Below, one piece after another: positions 27,262 through 64,000 of a stretch of 64,000 bases of DNA (its first letter is position 1; each line of letters begins with the position of its first letter). Origin of the DNA: Escarpia spicata (taxonomy: Eukaryota; Annelida; Polychaeta; Sabellida; Siboglinidae); the NCBI GenBank assembly GCA_963995525.1, contig OZ023217.1, positions 3,591,783-3,655,782 of the forward strand. Direction: 5' to 3'. The notes under the pieces are model-generated. The model did not search any database and was not told the DNA's origin. It worked only from the letters and a program-made list of their open reading frames with translations. The translations under genes and the position numbers were made by a program.

Positions 27262-29065
27262 CTCCTCGAGCTGTTCCGGGACTTCTTCAACAAAAACGAC
27301 GACGACGCGAGCAAGGACGCGGCGACTGTGTTGACGCTCGTATGTTTGCCGTCGACACCTGCTACGCCGTCAACCCGGTGCCCAACTACTTGACGGCGTC
27401 CGTCGACACGGTCGTCAAACTACACCGACGGGAGAACGGAGGCGACGTGCTGGTGTTGTTGATGGGCCAGGAGGAGGTCGAACAGGTCGTCTCGCTGCTG
27501 ATCGACGAGGCTCGGTGTCTACCGAGTGACGCCTTCAAGATGCGGGTGTTGCCGATTTACGGCAGTCTGCCGACGAGCGAACAGCTGAAGGTGTTCGACC
27601 GGACCCCGTTGAGCGTCAGGAAAACGATCGTCGCGACGAACATCGCCGAGGCGTCGGTCACGATCAACGGCATCATCTACGTCGTCGACTGTGGCTTTGC
27701 CAAGTTGAGGGTCTACAACCTGAGCTGCGGTCTCGAAGTGGGCCGACAGGGCAGGGCGCGAACGCTCCGGTCAGGTAAAGTATCGAGAACATTTTATACA
27801 CAATTATTACGGTTTTAATACAATTAATAATGTATTATTCTATTTATTTCCTAATCGATATTTTACGCTACTGATTATCTATTTTATTGTTATTATTTTC
27901 TTTATTAATTCTTATTTTAATGCAACTCCCAACATATATATTTATTTTATTATTCAACTACCGGTGGTACTATATATATTTTATACATACAAACTCATAA
28001 ATGTGGTATAGTCTTAGGTATTCTTATTTATTTTATTTGTAATTATCATTGTTTATTCTTTAATATTTGAATTTATTGTTTGTAAACACTGCCGAATTTT
28101 AGTGTATAAATCAAGTTATTATTATTTTTTATTATCATTGTCGTGTTTATGTATCTACCAGGACGAAATGCGTTATTTATGAGTACGCTTCACTTCACAT
28201 TCGGATCTTTTGTAGGACGAGAACGTTGATCCGAGTATTGGGTTTGGTGAATTTGAGGTAAGGCAGCCTAAGTCTTTACAACAGTAAAGCTAATAAGTTA
28301 TATGCCCCAAGGAATTGTAGCACAGCAAAACGACCTAATATAAGTAACAACCAGTAATTTGCTCGTTGTTATCGACAGGTCTACCGTCTGTACCGCGATG
28401 AGGACTTCGAGAAGCTGCCGTTGACGACGGTGCCGGAGATGCAGCGAACCAACATGTCGGGCGTGGTCCTGCAGCTGAATGCACTCGGCATCAACAACAT
28501 CCTGCGCTTCCCCTTCCTGTCGCCGCCGCCCGCACAGAACTTCGTGCGGCGTCGAGCTGCTGTATGCGTTCAGAGCCAACGACAACGACCGTCACTTGAC
28601 GTTGCCACTCGGCGCGCAGATGGCCGAGCTGCCCATGCACCCGTGCTGCGCTAAGATGCTGCCGGCGTCGGCCGACATGGGCTGCAGCGACGAGGCGCTC
28701 ACCATCGCCGCCATAATGCAGACACAGATAGTGTTCGACGCGCCCTCGCGACGCAAGTCGGCGGCGGGCGTGCGGGCAAGCCCAGCGACGCTTCTCCGCC
28801 GCCGAGGGTGTCCACGTCAACCTGCTGAACGTCTACAGGACCTCCGAGTGGTACGGCCGCAGAGCACTTACACCCGACGTCGGTGCTGGCGACGGAGACA
28901 CCGCCTCCCACGTTGGTAGTCTTCTACAAAGTCGTACAGACAACGAAGGACTACATGAGACAGGTGACTGTCGTCAAGTCGGAGTGGCTCTATTCACTGG
29001 CGCCGCACTACTACAAATACGGCACTGATCGGGAACTGGCCCACAAGAGGCCGAGGTTCTACTAG
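27262..29065 (+). pseudogene. DHX35: DEAH-box RNA helicase DHX35-like pseudogene
   Basis: Two blocks (27262-27774 and 28379-29065) around a GT-AG intron encode the C-terminal half of a DHX35-type helicase. Segments in order are ELFRDFFNKND, DVLVLLMGQEEVEQVVSLLI, TIVATNIAEASVTINGIIYV (motif V region) and VVDCGFAKLRVYN. Then come SGQVYRLYRDEDFEKLPL, VPEMQRTNMSGVVLQLNALG, VELLYAF and the C-terminal KSEWLYSLAPHYYKYGT before TAG. Lesions: a small indel near 27340; loss of about a dozen codons and a frameshift at motif VI (27735-27760); frameshifts near 28545 and 28770; and about 100 missing codons near 28855. The upstream helicase domain is not in the window. The retained intron argues for a duplicated rather than processed copy. 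Assembly error is possible but would have to be repeated. Confidence 0.85.
27775..28378 (+). other. Intron of the DHX35-like pseudogene
   Basis: Starts GTAAAG, ends TCGACAG; AT-rich in contrast to the GC-rich flanking exons. It contains a 42-nt segment with its own splice-site-like borders (28216-28257). Confidence 0.7.
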
Positions 29066-30390
29066 TTCCGTGTCGCTACTACTACATTCCACAGGCAACC
29101 GTCTAAACCACCGAGCTGACGTCCTCTCAGAGAAAACACCCGAACCTTTCACTCGTTGACAAAATATTTTAATCTTGTTCTTATCACGTTGACATACACC
29201 AAGTTTTCATCACGTATGATGTTAACCAGTCTAACGACTCGAAACCAAATTAATAATCATAACAAAACAAACATTTTAATCCTAACACATTGACAGGTGT
29301 AAAATGGCTTCAACTGTATTTGCTACAACTACAGGCAATGTCTTTAGTTAGTCAAACATATGCCGTAAATCATCCCATTAGAATTCATATAGCAGTACAT
29401 TGTAACCATTGGCAACTATATTCCATACGTAGATCAGCACTTGCTTTTCACGAAATCAACATAAAACAAAAACATGCAATACGCCACCGAAGCATCACCA
29501 TTGCGTTAACGCTTAGATTGGTTTCCTCTATTAAAGTCAGTCGCTATACGTGTATAAAGACCGCCTTGTATCTGCATTTATCTGTTGCAGTCCGGCGAAA
29601 TAATGTCTGCGTGAAGACAGATTTGGAGCAAATACTACCCAGTTTTATATGCTATTGTCTTATACGTATTTAAATAAAAACAAGGTGTTTTCGGATATCT
29701 TGTGTTTGCTATACTTAAACCACTAAGTCTGTGCCGTGCACAATGCAAAACTAATATAATCATAGAACGACACAAAGCGGTCGATTTAAAGTAAATGTCC
29801 TGTACATTTATTGGAAAGAACAAATCACTGCATAAAACAACAATAACCTAAACATCAGTAGTAGATAGGAATATATATTATGGGCAATCTGTGGAAGGCT
29901 ATCGCTTACTCGGATCTTGTAATCTCCCCATTGAACATGTTGCCAGGTTTCAGTTTGACCTCTCCCATCCAATCGGAAAAACTACCTCCGAGTGTATATG
30001 CAATTCTTCTCATTTAAAGTGACTTGACCTTTGAACAAAACACCCATATAATCCATATCCATCAATCTTAAATGCCACGGACTTCGTCATCTCGATTAGG
30101 CTGACAGCTTCCTGGGTAACAATTGAAAGAGCGTTTATCTGCTAGTCGACTGTCATAACAAGGACCTGCCTTTCACACCTGCAATCACCCCTTGTTCGGC
30201 TAGCCAAGATGGTGATCTATTGATTTCACCCTCCTGTTTGCAAAGGTTTACACCTGATCCACCCCCAGTTAACTTGTACGACGATGGGAGAGTTGAACGG
30301 GTGACACGCCGCACAACGTCTCTCACATACACACTGCTGGGATCAGAAAAACCTTTGGTTGCCCACCCATTATTTCGTTATGATATCATT
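29066..30390. other. Intergenic region between DHX35-like pseudogene and SURF4
   Basis: No gene recognised. It probably includes the SURF4 3' UTR at its right side; an AATAAA on the minus strand at 29807-29812 is a distant candidate polyadenylation signal. Confidence 0.4.
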
Positions 30391-37093
<6,703 letters not shown>

Positions 37094-37499
37094 TTGGGCT
37101 TCTATCTACAAACACGAACGAAAGCGAATTCCCACGTATCAACATGGGTACAAACCGGAAATAGAAAATACCAAATCTGCCGGTTATACATTCTTTAAAA
37201 CGTTATCCCTGACATTTAAACACTTAAACGTGAAAGACAATTTTCTTTGCTAATAGAAATGTTCATGTTATGCACGCATTATATAAACATATATTATCAA
37301 TTGCTGTGATTCTTGTTAATTATGAAACTTAAAGAATATGATATAAAACACTACATTTATAGAAAAATCGGTGGGAGGAACGACACTAGAATTACTTTTC
37401 GCCACGTCTTAGTCAATGCCTCGTTTTCACATGAGCTAAGTACATGGCGCCATCTTTCGGAATATGTTGCATTAACTTCCAACAACCCACTTTCAATCA

Positions 37500-37980
37500 A
37501 GGGGGTGTGGTAGGGCCGGGCTATCAACCACTCATAAGGGTGTGTGTCAGGGGTGTTGATCAACCGCTCTTAGGCTTAATTTAAGGAGTGTGGATCAACC
37601 ACTCACAAGGGAGTGTTGCATATATATCAAGGGGTGTGGCATTGGTATCAACCACCCATAAGGGGGTGTGACATTGGTATCAACCACCCATAAGGGGGTG
37701 TGACATTAATATCAATTGCACTGATAAAAAAGGGTGTACTTGGCATTGGTATCAACTACTCATAACGGGGTGTGACATTAGTATCAATTGCACTCATAAG
37801 GGGGCGTGACATTGGTATTAACCACCCATTAGGGGGTGTGGTAGTGTTATCAGCCTTCTACGCACAATGGGGTGTGGCAGGGGTATCAACAACCCAAGTA
37901 GAAAGGAATGTGGATGGGATATTGGTCAACCCCCATGCACTTGCAAGAGTGTGAAAGTGTGGCAGGAGTATCCCTTAGTA
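37500..37980. repeat. Degenerate minisatellite, unit about 32 bp
   Basis: About ten imperfect copies of TATCAACCACCCATAAGGGG followed by GTGTGACATTGG. Spacing varies, and isolated relatives occur to about 38490. It starts about 400 bp upstream of the SURF4 start codon. Confidence 0.85.
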
Positions 37981-38135
37981 ACAAATTCTATAGATTTTCT
38001 ATAGAATTCCATGACATTTTATGGTCATTTCCATTTTCTATAGCAAACCTAGACCCACTTTACGTTCTATAGAATTCTTTAGAATTTTTATATCTTGCAC
38101 ACAAATCCTATAGAATATTTCTATAGCAATTCTAT
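37981..38135. repeat. AT-rich region with TTCTATAG motifs
   Basis: ATAGAATTC/TTCTATAG words recur, as at 2870-3150. Confidence 0.5.
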
Positions 38136-38985
38136 AACAAATAATTGCAAAGGGATCAACTACCCACAAGAACCATTTGTTGGACGTTGTGAATTGCTCC
38201 AAGGCAACATTCCAGTTTTATGCAGTGTATTGTCTATTATGAAAAAAGCATTCAACACACAATCAGTGCTGTCACTAACTAGTGTGTAAAAAATATTTCA
38301 TATTTGTTCTGCATAACTTGTTGACCACCAAATTACAACAGGTGGTGAAGAATTTTTATTCATCCAATACTGGGTTACCGGTAATTACAATTAATTAAGG
38401 GATTGCAGCAACTACCTGTTCACAAGGGGATATGGCAGGATTAGCAACAACCCACTTATAAGTTGGCATGGCAGGGGTATCAACCACCTATGACACATCC
38501 AGAGGGGGTGCATGTGTACCTGCTGCATGAGACGAGTTCCTTTTGAGGTCCGGGGGAGGGGGTTAAAAGTTACAGTTGGATGTTTTGCAGTCTCCAGGGA
38601 GGTGCAGTTGGAGGTACGACTTCAGTGGGTTGGAGTTGTTTTTGAGCTTCCGTTCAATTTGACGTCTCAGTTAAGAAGGGGGTTGCAGTTGGAGGTTTTT
38701 CAGGAGTCTCAAAGGGGTGCACTTTGAGGCTTCAATGGGGGTGTAGAGCGGTTTTAATTTTTTTCACTGGGGCAATGTTCAAAAAGGGCAGTTTTATTTA
38801 GTGGTAAAAAGGCAGTTTTCAAGACGACATATACACGCCAAGTGTGTGCATGCAGACACACATGCAAGCTGCGCACGCATGCAATGATGCAAACAATAGA
38901 CATTATTTTGAATATTTTTTATTACACTGAAAAAACAGTGAGAGTGAGGTGTGCCTGGCAGAAGTTCAGGGAGTTAACACCCTGA
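38136..38985. other. Intergenic, nothing firm
   Basis: Scattered minisatellite relics and G-rich words; no gene. Confidence 0.35.
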
Positions 38986-39485
38986 CTTCCAAAGAGCCCC
39001 CCCCCCCCGAAGATGAAGGGCCAGGTGTACACAGCTTGTGTCACAAGTATGGGTGTGAGACGTGGGCCATGAGGACCGATCATGACACGAGGATGGAAAG
39101 GGTTGAGATGAGGATGGTGAGATGGATGTGTGGTGCATCACTCAGAGACAGATAGCCCAGTGCAGAGCTTAGAAGAAGAGTAGGAGTGGAGGCAATTGGG
39201 GATGTGATCAGAAGAAGCAGGCTGAGGTGGTATGGGCATGTAGAGCGAAAGGACGATGAGGTCTGGGTAAAGGGCTGTACAAAGTTAGTGGTGGAGGGGA
39301 CAGCTCCCGTCGGCAGACCAAGGAAGACCTGGCAGAACTCCGTGTCTGCAGACTTGAATCTGATGGATATCGACCATCGGGATGCACGGGACCGTGTCAA
39401 GTGGAAGAGGGCAATTGGAAGAAAGGCGAACCCAGTAGAGCCTGGAAACACCGTCTCTAAACGACGATGATGATGATAAATAATA
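38986..39485 (+). mobile_element. LINE 3' end fragment
   Basis: Plus strand: YGCETWAMRTDHDTRMERVE then MRMVRWMCGASLRDR, a stop, then VEAIGDVIRRSRLRWYGHVE with RKDDEVWVKGCTKL and VGRPRKTWQNSVSADLNLMD. This is the C-terminal region of an RT protein (ETWxM...RMxRWM-G...LRWYGHVxR...GRPRxTW). It ends with a short GATGATGATGATAAATAA tail. The RT core is missing. Confidence 0.85.
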
Positions 39486-40570
39486 TTCACATTTCTATCA
39501 TTATACTATATAAATAAACAATCTAAAACCCTGTTTCATCTTACTTGGTGGTTTATGCCATTATATAATACCAATATTTCAAATTTATATTAAACTATTG
39601 TCTCAGCAAACCGGTTGTAATAACTGTTTTTACATACTGGGATGTTAAATAAAAAACATGCTTATTAACTTAGCTTACTTCCTGATCTATCCAACGCAAC
39701 AAAATCTATCCAGAGTCTTTATTAGTACATCAAATCAGCTGTGACATTGGATTCTGCCAATAATAAAAAACTAAACTAAACATTATTAAAGATTTCAAAA
39801 CAATACAATTATAATGGTATAAACATTATACAGTCACTGTGAAATCAAGTGAATGTATCTTCAGTATTTCCCTTCATACCTATTGGCATAAGTATTGCAA
39901 AATTCCAGTCCGACAAATAAATCCTCACCTTGTTCCCCCTACTTTGTTTCAAACACACTGTCTCCACCACCCTTTCTTTCCAACATCCTATTCCCACCAT
40001 GTTTCAATCAAATTGTTCACGAGAAAAATTTTGCAATGTCAAACAATGACCATATACCGATAAATAGTTATTAATTTAAATAACCGATTCATTACTTTCT
40101 GTAAAATAAAGAGGTTTGTATTCTAGATTTAAACACAAGAAATTGGATACACATTTGAATATTGTTTATGCAAAGTAATGTTGTATTGTAGTATAACTGC
40201 TTAGTCTTTTAATGGACCATAATCTTTTAAATTTAATTTGTCTCTTATCAATTACAAAAGACTCAGTTTATTCAAACATGTTGGGGCAGTCAAATATGTA
40301 TGAGAATATATTATAGTTCAAACAATATGACATGATTTCACAATAAAAAAATACCCATTGTATCTTTAAATGCAAGCACAAACACAAAGGTGCAGACAGG
40401 AAGAAAATAATTTAGCTAATTCTTCTTAACATGTACACCAGTTTAAAGTCTAGTCTCGTTTAGCCGACTCTCGCCCGGCTATGTAAACAAGGAAGAGAAA
40501 CTGGTCCCAGATACCCGTGGGATTGTTACAGTCAGATGACATCACTTCATTTTGGTGTTTGAGCCTGTAT
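39486..40570. other. AT-rich intergenic stretch downstream of ARSB
   Basis: No gene or repeat recognised. The right end probably includes ARSB 3' UTR. Confidence 0.4.
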
Positions 40571-40576
40571 TTTATT
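40571..40576 (-). promoter_or_regulatory. Candidate ARSB polyadenylation signal
   Basis: AATAAA on the minus strand about 270 bp after the ARSB stop codon. Confidence 0.4.
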
Positions 40577-40846
40577 CACTTTTTCTGACATTCATTTGCT
40601 TCCTTCAACCATTGGCCTCTGATCTATCCATTGGCTATGTATGTGAAAAACATAAATGTTCTTATTTAAAATTATTTACTTTTTTCAGGGGACAAAATTA
40701 GTTGTCAGTCATGGATGAATTTCAAAGTAGTTAAGCAATCCTGAGGATATATTGATAAGAACTGTGTTATTATAAAGAACGAACTGTCCCAAGGAATGTT
40801 CTATAATGCAACTACATTAGTGCAGTCCTTGAGCAGCATCCACCAC

Positions 40847-60760
<19,914 letters not shown>

Positions 60761-61100
60761 CAAAGCGAATCCATGAGAAGATCAATAACTGTTGTAAACA
60801 CAGCCACGTCGTTCTGATTTTTGAAATATTCACTAGAGGGGGACACCCTAGACCTAGTGGACGATTTCCAACGCTAGATTGGTTTATTTCTACGCTGTTA
60901 TGATGGCAAATTGTTTAGATATTGCGGAGGATAATGTTATTAAGACATGTACATTGTAAGTGTAGCCAGTGTGTAATGTTCCTGATACAAATATTGAACA
61001 TGTTACCGCATATTCAATCTACGAAACCCTTTTAAGTTGTGTATGCACTTATTATCGCCCAGCAGCATCACGTCGAAGTCGTGACTCTGGTCTGGACTAG

Positions 61101-61147
61101 CCTCGATTATCCAGACTCTAGAGGTTGCGGCACCGTCTGTCGTACAG
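61101..61147. repeat. Second copy of the HINT1-upstream block
   Basis: CTCGATTATCCAG...CACCGTCTGTCGTACA, matching 22799-22844. It lies about 350 bp upstream of the ARSB start codon. Confidence 0.6.
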
Positions 61148-61379
61148 TTCCGAATTTTTATTATTTAAACACGCGTGGTGCCCTACGCACAACTCCTAGG
61201 GGCATAGCCTGAATCATGTATGGAGAAACAATATTAAAGGAAATAAAAATAAGGCATTACTAAAATCCTTTTTTCCACGTGTACACAACATTGTATGTAA
61301 CATTTGACAACATTAAACAAATACAGAAAAATACATTTGAAGCATAAATTCGATTTTAAGCCCGTCTGTGAAGCAATTC

Positions 61380-62190
61380 CTGCGGAAAATTATATTTTAA
61401 TGAGCTAGGCGATCACGTGGTATCGTGACGTCATTTATGACACGCACTCGCATCAGGCTGACCCTTTCCATGCAATTGGAGGATGTTTACAAGGATGCTT
61501 TTGGGTCGAAACGAGCGTCAGAACGAGTTATTGTGCAATATTCCGACGTAATACAAATACTAGTCATCATAGAGGAACAAGCAGTTATCTTACGGTTCCA
61601 CATGAATCAAATTTTATTCAAAACAGCGAATGGGCCTACAAGTCGACTAGGTTTCGCCGAGCTTGGGCTCATTTTCAGAATAATTATATCGAATGCAACA
61701 TAGCAAACAGATATTATATCCAGCTACAGAAAGTAACGTGTATAATCTCATAATATCACTAAAATATTGATATATGAAGCAGGAGTTGTACAATTTATCA
61801 TAACAACTTAAATCAGTCAGCGAATTTCTGTTGGTGCCGCTAGCTCAGTTGGTAGGCGCGTTGGTTTCTTGCCATTTATTTTACAATCGGGCGACACCGG
61901 TTCAATCCTGACAGCATGCAAACCATTGATTTTCTTTACACTTTTTGTGTTTATGTTTTCACGAAGTAATATAAACCAAATCATTTAGTATACTATGATG
62001 CACTGTTTGTAAATATTTTTTTAGTAATTATTTATTCGCCACAAAAATGAAAATATGGTCATTATATATAACGATGTTTATAAATTTTATTTATCCAGAC
62101 AAATCACAATCTGTTTTCACATATATAATTACAATATATTACCGTACAATATATTTACAATTAATAAATTATATATCCATTACATTATAT
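61380..62190 (+). repeat. Composite dispersed repeat with tRNA-like module (copy 2)
   Basis: Same order of blocks as 31740-32400. The tRNA-like part (61834-61914) has TAGCTCAGTTGGTAG (61841-61855) as A box and GGTTCAATCC (61899-61908) as B box, better conserved than in copy 1. Between the shared blocks it carries extra sequence (61595-61685) that copy 1 lacks. Confidence 0.82.
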
Positions 62191-62194
62191 TTGC

Positions 62195-62810
62195 AACAGC
62201 AGATTAGATTATTGCAATTCCCTCCTTCATAATATTGATATCAAGGATATTGCAAAACTACAACGCATCCAAAATTTTTTATCAAGGGTAGTCACACAAT
62301 CTCCTCGATTCTCCCGCTCAGTGCCACTTCTAAAATCACTGCATTAGCTCCCCGTGCGATATCGCATTATGTTTAAGATCTGCACAATCACCTACCAAGC
62401 CCTTTCATCCAAACAACCTAGTTATTTACACTCAATGCTCACACCAGCTAGACAAGCCAGACAACTTCGGTCATCTAGTTCGAAGTTGCTATCCGTTCCT
62501 AGAGTTAAGACAAAGGCTGGAACTCGAGCTTTTTAAGTTGCCGCGCCAACTATATGGAATTTGCTTCCCGTTAATGTTAAATCAGCAGAAAATATTGTTA
62601 CATTTCGTCATCACCTCAAAACCTATCTTTTCAATATCGCCTATCCTCCCTAGCTTCCTAGCACATCCATCCATTTGTTGACGACTTTCGCCTATCACAC
62701 GAGTACGAGAATGCTTAATCCTTTGGTTTTGGTGCGCCATTGAGCTCGGATTGTCTGAGGCTCTGAGGATATTGGCGTGTAAGAAGTTATTTATTATTAT
62801 TATTATTAAC
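62195..62810 (+). mobile_element. LINE (CR1/L2-like) 3' end with ATT tail
   Basis: Plus strand: SRLDYCNSLLHNI, IAKLQRIQNFLSRVV, LPVRYRIMFKICTITYQALS, LRSSSSKLLSVPRVKTKAGT, a stop (TAA), VAAPTIWNLLPVNVKSAENI and FRHHLKTYLFNIAYPP. It ends in a run of ATT repeats (62792-62808). It starts right after the composite repeat. Two in-frame stops; dead. Confidence 0.92.
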
Positions 62811-63374
62811 ATTAGCACCCCCTACCCTCAGCCGTATCCATTTCATCTGCCTCCCACAAGCACATCTCTTGAGCAGCAAACTATCACCCCAGGCTTGTTT
62901 ATCTACCTACACCAAATCCAATGTGTACACCCTGAAATAACAACAATGATCTTCAAAAGGTTGAAGTTGGTTGGTAACCTGGAAGATGAAGAAGAAACAT
63001 AGCCTGGGCCTATTGATATAAAAAGGGGTGCCAATTTCCTTCTTCATAAGTTAATAATGCCACCACGTGGCAGGACTTACGTATGCTCATATGCACTCAT
63101 TCCCCAAAACTCGTCGCATGAACCAACACCATTAAAGTTTAGACAAAAAGTGGATTGAAAACAGTAAATGCTGAAAACATCCTCGCATTCAAAAGAGAAC
63201 TAGACAAATATTTAGAAATGAACTGATTTAAATGCTATCACAAGACAAGCCACGTTCTCAAAAATATGTTGCATAAAGGCGGTTGTTTTACAAGGCTATT
63301 AAGCCTTACTTTTAAACTAAAAGATCGAGGCAAAGTACGCCGACTGTTTTCACAGTTACTTTGTTTGTTTGCAG
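62811..63374. other. Unassigned stretch
   Basis: Includes ENILAFKRELDKYLEMN-like coding scrap near 63172-63225 (plus strand), possibly another LINE C-terminal remnant. No gene called. Confidence 0.35.
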
Positions 63375-63524
63375 ATGTCTAAAGAATGCAGCCAAGTATA
63401 CATGTCCACGTTGTAACTGTGGCTACTGCAGCTCAGAGTGCTACAAGTGTGCAGCCCATGCACAGTGTTCTGAGGGCTTCTACAAAGACTGCTTCATGGA
63501 TGGCCTCAAGGAAATGCAATCTAG
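63375..63524 (+). CDS. HIT-type zinc-finger protein, internal exon (partial gene)
   Basis: Acceptor TTTGCAG ending at 63374; donor GTACAT at 63525. The exon begins in phase 2 and reads CLKNAAKYTCPRCNCGYCSS then ECYKCAAHAQCSEGFYKDCF and MDGLKEMQS. The C...KYTCPRC...YCS-x2-CY...H...CSE-x-FY pattern is the zf-HIT zinc finger, closest in my view to ZNHIT2, a factor linked to box C/D snoRNP assembly and the R2TP pathway. The first Cys of the finger should lie in the preceding exon. That exon was not found upstream, and the following exons lie beyond the window, so the gene is partial. ZNHIT3 or another family member is possible. Confidence 0.75.
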
Positions 63525-63544
63525 GTACATTGTATCACAATCTG

Positions 63545-63625
63545 TTTGGCGTGATGGTCTAGTTGTCAGAGTGCCCAGCAGTCAATCTGAGGAACCACGG
63601 TTTGAATCCTGGTGCCGACCGATTG
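63545..63625 (+). repeat. tRNA-like (SINE) module in the zinc-finger gene intron
   Basis: GATGGTCTAGTTGTCAGAG (A-box region) followed about 30 bp later by GGTTTGAATCC, a perfect B box, then TGGTGCCGACC. It is a different tRNA-like head from those at 19.1 kb and 61.8 kb. Confidence 0.6.
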
Positions 63626-64000
63626 GTGTTTCAGTACTTTATTGGATTGTCGAAACTTGGATAATTTCATTCAACTGCATTTCACCCCATTCAACCTGTT
63701 ACTTGTTGAGTTTTAAAACCACATTGTTTATACATCACAAAATGTTCTGGTGTCATTCTGTTGCACCACCTGAGTGACGGTAATAACATTTTTGTCTTCC
63801 TTCTTTTCTTCATTATGCAGGCATCATAATTAAGTAGCCTTGTGAACTTGTTAGGTGGTGTCAAATTTGTTATTTTAAATTACAGTCAACCATAAAAGAT
63901 TAATCTTTTCTATCATAACTTCTTCTAATGAGTCCTGGGCTGCTGAAACACATTTTGTAAATAAATTACTTTTCAGAATCATGTACCTGTCAAACACACA
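63626..64000. other. Intron of the zinc-finger gene, to window edge
   Basis: AT-rich; possible SINE body up to about 63780; no exon seen. Confidence 0.4.

Noticed and set aside
61834..61914. Functional tRNA gene
   Set aside because: A and B boxes are present, but the anticodon arm and acceptor pairing are not convincing and the module recurs within a dispersed repeat; treated as SINE-like.

Overview
This is a eukaryotic (metazoan) genomic window. The evidence is spliced genes with GT-AG introns of 0.6-11 kb, AT-rich introns, long CA/GT microsatellites, tRNA-derived SINE-like modules, and many fragments of LINE, Ty3/gypsy and Penelope retroelements. The three intact genes are conserved animal genes. 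The repeat types suggest an invertebrate, plausibly marine, but the sequence alone does not fix the phylum.

Three complete genes could be assembled by hand, all on the minus strand and all with consistent splice phases. HINT1 lies at 16700-22784 (3 exons, 126 aa), SURF4 at 30391-37093 (4 exons, 270 aa), and an arylsulfatase B (ARSB-like) gene at 40847-60760 (8 exons, 546 aa). They act in unrelated places: nucleotide hydrolysis, ER-export cargo receptor, lysosomal glycosaminoglycan sulfatase. No operon-like logic is implied. A broken copy of the DEAH-box helicase DHX35 is on the plus strand at 27262-29065. An exon of a HIT-type zinc-finger protein enters at the right edge (63375-63524).

The large first intron of ARSB (48977-60373) contains a second, nested minus-strand gene at 54591-59484. 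Its four exons have matching phases. They encode a Tudor-like N-terminus, a low-complexity acidic region, zinc-finger-like segments, a tyrosine-recombinase-like (Crypton-type) region and a SANT-like C-terminus. It carries two in-frame TGA codons and at least two frameshifts, so it looks like a domesticated or mobile gene in decay.

Layout: 1-2400 is a 61-bp satellite; 2461-2850 is a 16-bp minisatellite; 3160-3534 is an orphan exon-like ORF. The stretch 4841-9200 holds terminal-inverted-repeat elements and LINE fragments. At 9784-12180 a gypsy element is interrupted by back-to-back Penelope ends. HINT1 follows. At 23095-26960 a long inverted repeat encloses a degraded LINE whose RT catalytic box has become a 43-bp minisatellite. 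Then come the DHX35 pseudogene, SURF4, minisatellites and LINE tails at 37.5-39.5 kb, and ARSB with its nested contents. The right end holds a composite dispersed repeat, a LINE tail and the zinc-finger exon.

No CRISPR array, rRNA, bacterial operon or viral gene cluster was seen. Ortholog names rest on recognition of protein sequences and conserved active sites, not on a database search.
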